Positions 15,592-21,938 of a stretch of 26,373 nt of DNA are shown piece by piece. The notes under the pieces were generated by a model. It did no database searches. It had not been told where the DNA came from and worked only from the letters and a program-made list of their open reading frames with translations. The translations under genes were made by a program, and so were the position numbers. Position 1 is the stretch's first letter, and every line of letters begins with the position of its first letter. This DNA comes from Peptococcaceae bacterium (GTDB lineage: Bacteria; Bacillota; Desulfitobacteriia; Desulfitobacteriales; Desulfitobacteriaceae): contig JAITOS010000060.1 in assembly GCA_031289815.1 (NCBI GenBank), positions 1-26,373 on the forward strand. Direction: 5' to 3'.

Positions 15592-17679
15592 TCAATCCTT
15601 CCAGAAATTTTTTCTGACAACCAGCACCACTCCATCATCCAGCATCTGCTCCGCGCTAAGCCTGCGGGCTTCTTTGACGATCTTCTCCGCCAATTCCTGC
15701 GAGCTATTGAATTTTACCTGCGGCAAAAAGTCCGCGAGCCAATCCGTACCATCTTGCCGAACGTCTTGAACCCCATCGGTGATCAGCACCAACGTATCTT
15801 CCGCTTTGAACTCCCGCGTCATCACCGGCACTTCGATCCGGTTAAGAATGCCCACGGGCAACCCGGCGGCAGCTAACTCCTCTACCCGCTCCGCAGCGAT
15901 CAAATAACTCGGCGACGCGCCCACTTTCATCATCTTCAGCTCATCGGATTCCAAATCAAGAATCGCCATATCGACCGTGACAAAACTCTCCTCCGGCGAT
16001 CGCAGCACCAGAATGGAATTCAGGGCTTGTACCGCTCCCTCCGGTTCAAAGCCGGTATTCATTAATTGCTCCAACAGCTTCAGCGCCAGCGCGCTCAACT
16101 TTCCCGCGTTTTCCCCGACGCCCATCCCGTCACTCAGGATAAAGGCGTGTTGGCTTGGCGCAAACGCCAGCGAAATATAATGATCGCCGCAAACAAAATT
16201 TCCCGACTTGCAGAAGCTGGCCGTCCCAACATTGAGCAAACTCCTTCTCCGGCGCGCCAGATTCGACGGTTGTATCTGATCCAGATTATGCCGCATATGT
16301 AGCTCTTTCGCCAGATGCCCCATGATCTGGGAAACATTTTGAAACTGACCGGACAGCGCTTCCTGATTTTGCGCCAGTTGCCGCCGCCAAGCCTGCTGAT
16401 GCCCTTCCTGATCCAAGAGAAACTTGATCCCTAACAGCATTTCCTTGGGCTTGCCGCAATACCTCTTCAATTCCGGCGGCAAGCCGTTCACCTGAATGGC
16501 CGGATTTTCTTCAATGATCGCCGACAGATCGTTTAAAAAGCGATAGGTTTTGTAAAATTCCCGTTCCCAGCAAGTCTCCCTGGTCACGCAGCTTGTACAT
16601 ACCCGCTCGACCAGTACATTGAATAACCCGGCAGCGTCCGCTGTCCCCTCAGAGATCTCCGTTTCCGCCGCCTGGCAGCTGAAGGCAATCTGTTGAAATA
16701 TTTCAGCCACTGTTTTTACCTTCGTTATCGTCGTTTCCACTTCGGGTATCTTCTTAGGTTTCAAATAGTCTTTATTCGCTGCCGGACGCGGCCAGACCAA
16801 AAAGCACAGCAAGCCGAGAAGCGTGGAAACCAGCTGCGAAACCAACACTTCTTGCTGGAAAAAAACCGTGAATAACAGGGTAAGCGAGACGAAAGCCGAC
16901 CCCATACCCAGTCGGCCAAATCTTTGAAAAGCGCCGGTACAAAAGCCAACTACACCGTACATTCCCGCGGAAAACAAATGCTGCATATCAAAATTCAGCC
17001 CGGACAGGAATCCCAAAAGACATCCTATCCCGGCTGCTGTCCCGCCGCCATGCCTTTCCGCCGCGTATAACACAAAGAAATTGATCAGCACCACGATGAT
17101 ATTGACCTGACCAGTCGGTATTCCCTGTAGCCCGCTTAGGATCCCAATCAACAGCAATACCCAGGCAATTCCCTGTTCCTGAGTAAAATGCCCCCGCAAC
17201 ACCGACTCCTGATTCGACAGGGCAAACCAGCAAACGATGACGGCCCCGCCGACAAAGAAAAACTGCCACAGCGTCCAGAGGAGCGGGATGGCGCCCAACC
17301 CCATCACCCCGGAGAAAAGCGCGGCCATGCCACTGGCCAACAATCCGGTCGTCACGGCCAATAAGAGCGTTTCCCCTTTTTTTCGGCGCAAACGGGGCAA
17401 AATGAGAGCCGCTACCGCCAGCAGCAGGGCGGTTTGAATCCCTAAAAGCGGCTGCCCGAGCGTCAGAGAACCCAGGATAACTCCCGCCAGAGCAAATAAC
17501 GCCCCCCGATCTCCGAGAAATAACAACGCCGCGCCATAGGCAATCCCAAAAGGATGCGTACCGAGCAAATCTCCCCGCGCCAGCAAAGCGCCAAGAACGA
17601 CCGGTATCCATGTGTTTTGCGCTCCCAGCTTCGCTTTGAGTAAACCTTGATTCGTCCCAAGGGTTGTCCATTCAGCCAT
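15592..17679 (-). CDS. spoIIE: Stage II sporulation protein E (membrane PP2C phosphatase)
   Basis: SpoIIE dephosphorylates SpoIIAA-P in the forespore to free sigma-F, and interacts with FtsZ at the polar septum. The 695-residue protein has about ten hydrophobic segments in the first ~310 residues, a cytoplasmic linker with a cysteine pair cluster (VCTSCVTRETCWE), and a C-terminal PP2C-type phosphatase domain (from ~475) with the metal/phosphate motifs GDHYISL, LSDGMGVG, LITDGVQD and LDDGVVLVV. It is shorter than the Bacillus protein (~827), mainly in the linker. ATG 17679 is preceded by AGAGGTGA at 5 nt; the ATG at 17697 lies before that site. Its presence is the main evidence for sporulation. 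Confidence 0.95.
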   Translation of the reverse strand: MAEWTTLGTNQGLLKAKLGAQNTWIPVVLGALLARGDLLGTHPFGIAYGAALLFLGDRGALFALAGVILGSLTLGQPLLGIQTALLLAVAALILPRLRRKKGETLLLAVTTGLLASGMAALFSGVMGLGAIPLLWTLWQFFFVGGAVIVCWFALSNQESVLRGHFTQEQGIAWVLLLIGILSGLQGIPTGQVNIIVVLINFFVLYAAERHGGGTAAGIGCLLGFLSGLNFDMQHLFSAGMYGVVGFCTGAFQRFGRLGMGSAFVSLTLLFTVFFQQEVLVSQLVSTLLGLLCFLVWPRPAANKDYLKPKKIPEVETTITKVKTVAEIFQQIAFSCQAAETEISEGTADAAGLFNVLVERVCTSCVTRETCWEREFYKTYRFLNDLSAIIEENPAIQVNGLPPELKRYCGKPKEMLLGIKFLLDQEGHQQAWRRQLAQNQEALSGQFQNVSQIMGHLAKELHMRHNLDQIQPSNLARRRRSLLNVGTASFCKSGNFVCGDHYISLAFAPSQHAFILSDGMGVGENAGKLSALALKLLEQLMNTGFEPEGAVQALNSILVLRSPEESFVTVDMAILDLESDELKMMKVGASPSYLIAAERVEELAAAGLPVGILNRIEVPVMTREFKAEDTLVLITDGVQDVRQDGTDWLADFLPQVKFNSSQELAEKIVKEARRLSAEQMLDDGVVLVVRKNFWKD

Positions 17680-17690
17680 AATGTCACCTC

Positions 17691-17714
17691 TTACCATTTT
17701 ATGGTAACATTATA
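17691..17714 (-). promoter_or_regulatory. spoIIE: spoIIE -10 element with palindromic operator at the start site
   Basis: A perfect TATAAT reads on the minus strand at 17714-17709. Directly downstream, TTACCAT-TTT-ATGGTAA (17691-17707) is a 7-bp-arm palindrome covering the likely transcription start and touching the ribosome binding site. No -35 hexamer is found at 16-18 nt, which fits an activator-dependent promoter; in Bacillus spoIIE needs Spo0A~P, but I see no clear 0A box. Confidence 0.5.
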
Positions 17715-17805
17715 CCTTATTTCAGCGGCAAACCCTGTCCCGGCGCGTCAGATTCACTCAACAAATCCTCTCTGGATTCATACAAAAACGATCTGTTTCC
17801 TCCCG

Positions 17806-17827
17806 TTTGCCGCTCAGAAGCGGCAAA
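17806..17827. repeat. Perfect hairpin in yabR-spoIIE intergenic region
   Basis: TTTGCCGCT (17806-17814) and AGCGGCAAA (17819-17827) form a 9-bp perfect stem with a 4-nt loop. A further AGCGGCAAA occurs at 17724-17732. There is no U-run, so it is not a standard terminator. The rest of 17698-17954 shows no gene; the tRNA genes found here in Bacillus are absent. Confidence 0.6.
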
Positions 17828-17954
17828 GCGCCGATATCCGCCAGGTTATGTTATTTTATTTTTCGGCTATCGGTTATGAAGCGGATCATTGTGCCAACAA
17901 AAAAGGACGCTTGCCATGAAACAATAGGAGTTCATTGGCCGGTCCCTTGTTTTC

Positions 17955-18338
17955 TCAATAGCGGCTCGATCCTCTGCCGCCACGTTTTGAATCTGTAGCC
18001 CGACGGTATTCCAGCTGCCTCTCATCACTATCCTTGATGAATTTTGCCAGTTTATCTTCAAATGATACCGTTGGTTGGCGGCGTTCCCTGGTATTTTGCG
18101 TTTTCAGATTTGCTTGTTTGATCGATAAGCCAATTTTTCCTTTTTCATCTATATGAATCACTTTCACTTTGACTTTATCTTGCTCTTTCAAGAATTCTCT
18201 AACGTCTTTCACATAGGTATCCGCAACCTCTGAAATATGCACCAACCCCGTCACTTTATCGGGAAGCTCAACAAAAGCCCCGAAGTTGGTAATCCCGGTG
18301 ACAACCCCTTCTACAATACTGCCAACCGCAATGGCCAT
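17955..18338 (-). CDS. yabR: S1 RNA-binding domain protein YabR
   Basis: A 127-residue protein with one S1/OB-fold domain (about residues 3-75: GSIVEGVVTGITNFGAFVELP then GLVHISEVADTYV, GKIGLSIKQ), followed by a linker and a basic Arg/Gly/Ser-rich end (SKRGGRGSSRY). The B. subtilis YabR is of almost the same length and has the same place between divIC and spoIIE; it resembles polynucleotide phosphorylase's S1 domain and probably binds RNA or ribosomes, function not settled. The ATG at 18338 has AAGGAGG upstream at a long 12-nt spacing. It is 102 bp downstream of divIC. Confidence 0.92.
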   Translation of the reverse strand: MAIAVGSIVEGVVTGITNFGAFVELPDKVTGLVHISEVADTYVKDVREFLKEQDKVKVKVIHIDEKGKIGLSIKQANLKTQNTRERRQPTVSFEDKLAKFIKDSDERQLEYRRATDSKRGGRGSSRY

Positions 18339-18440
18339 ACGAAGTAAATTCCTCCTTAAAGCTAATACACTTTGTTCTATTATATCCACTAAATCAAAAA
18401 GCTGTCAAGGTTACTTCTTCATTAAACCAATCTCTTACGC

Positions 18441-18770
18441 TTATTTTTTCGGCGCGATCATGATTTCTCCCCGCCGGACCAAGCCTAACTGTTCTCTGGC
18501 CAACTGTTCAATATAGCTCGGCGTGTTTAAGCGAACGATCTCCAGCTGTAAATTTTTTTGTTGTTCCACCAACTGCGTCTTTTTTTCATTCAATTCGGCG
18601 ATTTGCCCGTCCATTTCCAGCTGCTGCCGCCACAGCTGCCAACCGGTATTCCCTACAAAACTCAGGCCAACCAGCAGAATGAGCCAGTGAAAAATTCTCC
18701 TCCGGAAAATTCTTCTCCCCGGCTTCTTTCTTTCAGCTGTATCCCCGTTAGCTACCGGCGTCTTCTTCAC
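18441..18770 (-). CDS. divIC: Septum formation initiator DivIC (FtsL/DivIC/FtsB family)
   Basis: A small bitopic division protein: basic cytoplasmic N-terminus with many Lys/Arg, one membrane helix (about residues 26-43), an extracytoplasmic coiled coil (about 50-85, Leu/Gln/Glu-rich) and the family's closing motif YIEQLAREQLGLVRRGE (86-102). DivIC partners with FtsL and DivIB at the septum. GTG 18770 has GGAGG at 6 nt, giving 109 residues. The longer frame to 18827 has no binding site and lies within the preceding HTH gene, which it overlaps by 23 bp. This overlap suggests translational coupling between the HTH protein and DivIC. Confidence 0.93.
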   Translation of the reverse strand: MKKTPVANGDTAERKKPGRRIFRRRIFHWLILLVGLSFVGNTGWQLWRQQLEMDGQIAELNEKKTQLVEQQKNLQLEIVRLNTPSYIEQLAREQLGLVRRGEIMIAPKK

Positions 18771-18987
18771 TTTCTTCCTCCCCTCCCAGTCCCAGCTCCG
18801 CTTCCGGAACAATACATACAATTCCATAGCCCTTGCTCTTTGCCCGCGCCACCAAAGTCGCCACCGAATGTGGGCTTAGCTTTAAGCGTTTGGCGATTTC
18901 ATCCAGTGACCGCCCCGTTTCCTTTAATACCACCACCTGGCGTTCACGAAAACTCAGCTTCTCCAAACCCCTGATTTCCCATTGCAC
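18748..18987 (-). CDS. Small sigma-70 region 4/LuxR-like HTH protein
   Basis: 79 residues. Residues about 11-55 (LSFRERQVVVLKETGRSLDE, then IAKRLKLSPHSVATLVARAKS) match the helix-turn-helix of sigma-70 region 4 and LuxR C-terminal domains. There is no receiver, sigma region 2 or other partner domain. It ends in an acidic tail (GGEEESEEDAGS). GTG 18987 follows an in-frame TGA by two codons and has GGGGA at 9 nt, so the short form is complete. It is the first gene of the divIC operon and overlaps divIC by 23 bp. It may be a dedicated DNA-binding regulator, perhaps of this operon; the target is unknown. Confidence 0.85.
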   Translation of the reverse strand: MQWEIRGLEKLSFRERQVVVLKETGRSLDEIAKRLKLSPHSVATLVARAKSKGYGIVCIVPEAELGLGGEEESEEDAGS

Positions 18988-19003
18988 AAACGTTCATCCC
19001 CGT

Positions 19004-19034
19004 TTATCCACAAGTGTGGGTAACTTGTGGATAA
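19004..19034. promoter_or_regulatory. Three phased DnaA-box-like 9-mers upstream of divIC operon
   Basis: Box 1, plus strand 19004-19012, is TTATCCACA (consensus). Box 3, minus strand 19034-19026, is TTATCCACA (consensus). Box 2, minus strand 19023-19015, is TTACCCACA (one mismatch). Starts fall at 19004, 19015 and 19026, exactly 11 bp apart, about one helical turn. Boxes 1 and 3 form an 11-bp perfect inverted repeat. Neither strand has a U-run, so it is not a terminator. The region upstream (19035-19085) is AT-rich. The boxes cover the predicted start site of the divIC operon promoter. Confidence 0.82.
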
Positions 19035-19038
19035 CTTT

Positions 19039-19067
19039 ATTACAAATTCATGATAAATCAATGACAA
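19039..19067 (-). promoter_or_regulatory. Promoter of the HTH-divIC-yabR operon
   Basis: The minus strand has TTGTCA (19067-19062, 5/6), a 17-nt spacer and TGTAAT (19044-19039, 5/6). Transcription would begin near 19032, inside the DnaA boxes. An overlapping alternative (TTGTAC, 17 nt, TATCAT) exists slightly upstream. Confidence 0.65.
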
Positions 19068-19139
19068 ATATAGTACAAAATCTCTATACATTAGATTATA
19101 GACTCCCGCCCCGTTTAAAGCAAGCGTTAAAAATAATTC

Positions 19140-19646
19140 TTACCCATTCGTCCCAGGAAAAAATAGGCCTTTTAGCCCTAAAACAACTTTTCCGGCCATT
19201 TTTTTTACGGGCCAAAGGATCAGCGCCTCGCTCAAACGGAATATCCATAAACTAAACCAGCGCAACAGCTGATACGGCGGCTCCATGACGACGCGCAATC
19301 CCCAAAACGGTATTTTCAACAGCTTGATTAAAAGACGGCGCAGATAGCTCAACCCTCTGAAGCCAAAGAATAACCCTCTCATAACCCAGGAACTAACGAT
19401 CCATAAATAGAGGGATAAGCCCAACAGACTTCCCCAAAGCATATAGAAACGAAAAGAAAGGGCGTTGGCCTTGTTAAAGAAGTATAACAACCACCCTAAC
19501 GCACACACTGAAAAAATGATATCCGCCAGAAAAGTCAAAATGGGCCCCCATCCCCACCAACGGCGCACCGCCCGGTAAGCGTCAAAGGTCAGGCCCACTG
19601 CCGCGCCCGCGATCACGACCCAAAATAATGTCTGTACATCAGCAAT
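19140..19646 (-). CDS. yabQ: Spore cortex biosynthesis protein YabQ (probable AUU start)
   Basis: A membrane protein needed in Bacillus for spore cortex formation, made in the mother cell. It has about four hydrophobic segments in the N-terminal half (through ~residue 90), with the family feature ...GLTFDAYRAVRRWW, and a basic, amphipathic C-terminal half. The first obvious start, GTG 19616, would cut away ADVQTLFWVV, which aligns with the start of family members (TQFYTML in B. subtilis). The frame is open up to an in-frame TGA, and the only initiator-like codon there is ATT at 19646, with AAGGGGGG 8 nt upstream. I give this start, 168 residues. The start remains a prediction; GTG 19616 is the fallback. 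Confidence 0.85.
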   Translation of the reverse strand: MADVQTLFWVVIAGAAVGLTFDAYRAVRRWWGWGPILTFLADIIFSVCALGWLLYFFNKANALSFRFYMLWGSLLGLSLYLWIVSSWVMRGLFFGFRGLSYLRRLLIKLLKIPFWGLRVVMEPPYQLLRWFSLWIFRLSEALILWPVKKMAGKVVLGLKGLFFPGTNG

Positions 19647-19678
19647 CTTCTTTTCCCCCCTTCAGGGAATGGTTTCTT

Positions 19679-19966
19679 CTAGCGAAAAATCCTGGTCAGG
19701 AAGCCTTCCCGGTCGCTGTTACCGCTATGACGGGCGTAAGTCATGCTCTCAATGACTCCATCGATATGCACTTCTCCCTGTTTCAAATCCAAATGCTTGA
19801 CCCCCAGTTTCTCCCCTTTGACGCTGAGCATACCCAGCTCCGTTTCCAGGACGATCTCTTTCGGCTCAAAAGACTGCACTTTGCGCACCCCTGTCAGCGC
19901 CATTCTTTCCCGCTCGTCAAGCACCAGCCGATGTCTTTGGCTTGCGTTTGCCGCCCGCTCTGACAT
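19679..19966 (-). CDS. yabP: Sporulation protein YabP
   Basis: 95 residues, YabP/YqfC family. The body (about 15-80: HRLVLDERERMALTGVRKVQ, then FEPKEIVLETELGMLSVKGE and KLGVKHLDLKQGEVHIDGVI) is rich in short beta-strands and is of the expected length. In Bacillus it is a mother-cell, sigma-E-dependent coat/cortex gene directly before yabQ. ATG 19966 has AAGGAGGAGGG close upstream. The gap to the upstream ABC gene (160 bp) may hold the promoter, but I could not find a convincing sigma-E site. Its usual neighbour yabO is not present; the next gene upstream is the unrelated ABC exporter. Confidence 0.94.
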   Translation of the reverse strand: MSERAANASQRHRLVLDERERMALTGVRKVQSFEPKEIVLETELGMLSVKGEKLGVKHLDLKQGEVHIDGVIESMTYARHSGNSDREGFLTRIFR

Positions 19967-20110
19967 AGTCCCTCCTCCTTACCCGTGTTCTCCTTACACC
20001 CTATGCCGGGATGGCGCGGTTTAGAAGCCAGGGGCGAGGTTTTATCCCGGCGGAAAATTCAGCTTTCGCTCGCTATCCGCTGGGAATGGCGCAAGGGCGT
20101 GTGACAAACG

Positions 20111-20130
20111 ATGAAGGCATGCCGCTTCAT
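20111..20130 (-). terminator. Weak hairpin at the end of the ABC operon
   Basis: ATGAAGGCATGCCGCTTCAT can pair at its ends (ATGAAG/CTTCAT, with GGC/GCC register alternatives inside) and overlaps the stop codon of the ABC gene. No U-run follows, so it is only a weak terminator candidate. Confidence 0.2.
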
Positions 20131-21938
20131 GCGATCTTCCAGCCAACCGCTTTTTCCTGCGCCTCCCACAGCGCGGCGTACAAGCCGCCCCTGGCCAGCA
20201 AGTCCTGATGCCCGCCGCGCTCCGTCACCACGCCTTGGTCAAAGACCAGAATCTGGTCGGCAGCGCGTATCGTGCGCAAATGGTGGGCGATGACCAGCAC
20301 GGTGCGGTTTTGCGCCAGTGCGCTGACCGCCCGCTGTATCTTGGTTTCGTTCAGCGGATCGACGTTGGCGGTGATTTCGTCCAGCACGACGATCGGCGCG
20401 TCCTTGAGCAAGGCCCGCGCAATGGACAGGCGCTGTTTTTGCCCGCCGGAAAGACCGACGCCGTTTTCGCCCACCAGCGTATCATAGCCGTCCGGCAGCC
20501 CCGCGATGAAGTCGTGAATCTGCGCTTTTTTGGCCGCCGCGATGATTTCCTCCCGCGCCGCCGCTTTCTTGCCGATGGCGATGTTCTCCAATAGACTGCC
20601 GGAGGTCAGATAGACATTCTGCATCACGATACTGATACTGTCCAGCAGCGTATCATAGTCCATTGCGCGGATGTCGGTACCGCCGATTTTTATGACGCCG
20701 CTCCCGACGTCCCAAAAACGCAGCAGGAGGTTGGTCACTGTCGTCTTGCCGGAGCCGGACGCGCCCACCAGCGCCGTCAAACTGCCCTCGCGGACGGTGA
20801 AATCCACATCTTTCAGGGCAAATCCGCCTTCACCCAGACCAGACCTCGCGGTGATAGCAGCGCTTGAACCGTTAGAAGCAGCTGTTTCGTCATAGGAAAA
20901 GCCTACGCGCTCAAAGGCAATGTCGAAACCCGCCGGGCGTTTCGGGTCTTGCGGTGCGCGTACCGACGGCGCCTCGGTAATGCTCGCCACCCGGCGGTAG
21001 CTGTCGCCCGCCTTGACGTATTCCAAAAAGTACAACTCCATCTTGGCAAAGGGCTTGTAGAAAATCGCCGAGAAGATGATGAAATACAGAAACACGCTCA
21101 TGGTGATATTCCCGCTTTGCAAAAGGAAGGCGCCGACAATAAACAAAACCGCGCTGCAAAGCTCGAAGAAAACCGCGAACCGCCCGGTATAAGCGGCGAA
21201 AACCTTGGACAGATAACGGCTGCTATCGCCAAAGGCGGTAACGCTGGCGTCCAACTTTTGCCGAAAAGCGCCGTTTTCTGACGCGGCGCTCTCGCAGTTA
21301 GAAGCTACCGGAAAGGCTTTCAGCAGCGGCATTCCTTTGGTATATTCCACAAACAGGCTCGCCATGTCCGCCAGATTGTCGCCGTTGGCTTTTTGCGCTT
21401 GCTGCGCGTTTTTCAGCCCCAGGAAAAGGGCAAGCGCCGCAACAGGCAGAAGCGATACCATGCACAGCCCCAAGAGCCAGCTTTTCGTGAACAGCCAAAC
21501 GCCAATGATCACCGCCACGGCAATGTCACTCCACATGGCCGAGAGGAAATGGCTGATGTAGCCTTCTAAAGCGTCCACATCCTTGTGAATAACGGTGCTG
21601 ACCTCACCCAACCGCTCATTGGTGAAAAAGCCCAGCGATAACGATTTGAGCTTGTGAATCAGTTTCAGCCGGACGGTCTGCGTCACGTCAAACCCCGCGC
21701 AATGCTTGGTTAAATCCGCTAGTATGGCGAACGCGGTTTTCGCCGCTAAGAGGATAACGCCCCACAGCAGAATTTGATCAATCCCGCCCGCAGCCCCGCC
21801 CAACATAGCGCTCATGGTGCTGACGGCGAGGTAGAGGAAGTACGCCCAGAGCAGCTCGGCGGCGATGAAGCTAAGTGTCGCGGTGGCGATGAGCGCCTTG
21901 CCGCCTTTCGACGTGTATGAAAGCATTTTTCTAAACAT
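20127..21938 (-). CDS. ABC exporter half-transporter (second gene of pair)
   Basis: 603 residues: membrane domain of about six helices (residues 15-300), then an ATP-binding domain (from ~338) with Walker A GASGSGKT (392-399), Q-loop at Gln440, signature LSGGQ (496-500), Walker B IVVLDE (516-521) and H-loop AHHLRTI (551-557). All catalytic residues are present. Relative to its partner it has about 20 extra residues (352-372, ETAASNGSSAAITARSGLGE) just before ALKDV; these come from a repeat also found in the partner gene. ATG 21938 abuts the preceding stop (TAAATG), with AAGGAGG at 8 nt. The two half-transporters most likely form a heterodimer. Substrate unknown; MarR control points to drug or small-molecule export, but related pairs also import siderophores. 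Confidence 0.93.
   Translation of the reverse strand: MFRKMLSYTSKGGKALIATATLSFIAAELLWAYFLYLAVSTMSAMLGGAAGGIDQILLWGVILLAAKTAFAILADLTKHCAGFDVTQTVRLKLIHKLKSLSLGFFTNERLGEVSTVIHKDVDALEGYISHFLSAMWSDIAVAVIIGVWLFTKSWLLGLCMVSLLPVAALALFLGLKNAQQAQKANGDNLADMASLFVEYTKGMPLLKAFPVASNCESAASENGAFRQKLDASVTAFGDSSRYLSKVFAAYTGRFAVFFELCSAVLFIVGAFLLQSGNITMSVFLYFIIFSAIFYKPFAKMELYFLEYVKAGDSYRRVASITEAPSVRAPQDPKRPAGFDIAFERVGFSYDETAASNGSSAAITARSGLGEGGFALKDVDFTVREGSLTALVGASGSGKTTVTNLLLRFWDVGSGVIKIGGTDIRAMDYDTLLDSISIVMQNVYLTSGSLLENIAIGKKAAAREEIIAAAKKAQIHDFIAGLPDGYDTLVGENGVGLSGGQKQRLSIARALLKDAPIVVLDEITANVDPLNETKIQRAVSALAQNRTVLVIAHHLRTIRAADQILVFDQGVVTERGGHQDLLARGGLYAALWEAQEKAVGWKIA
20831..20879 (-). repeat. Coding repeat, copy 1
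   Basis: A 49-bp element inside the ABC gene, matching copy 2 without gaps at 39 of 49 positions (80%). On the minus strand it starts GCTTCTAACGGTTC and ends GGGTG. It encodes ASNGSSAAITARSGLG and is in frame. Confidence 0.75.
21288..21308 (-). repeat. Coding repeat, degenerate copy 3
   Basis: A shorter match to copy 2: 12 identical bases at one end (GTAGCTTCTAAC) and 17 of 21 overall. It encodes VASNCES in the same frame as the other copies, in the membrane domain of the same ABC protein. Confidence 0.45.

Noticed and set aside
17698..17954. tRNA genes between yabR and spoIIE
   Set aside because: No TTCGANNCC T-loop or acceptor pairing found; only hairpins and AT-rich DNA.
19004..19034. 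Reading the inverted repeat as a terminator of yabQ
   Set aside because: No U-run on either strand and it lies more than 100 bp past yabQ, beyond the next promoter; the 9-mers fit DnaA boxes.
20011..20208. Plus-strand frame across the yabP-ABC gap
   Set aside because: No clear ribosome binding site, overlaps the ABC gene end, no recognisable content.
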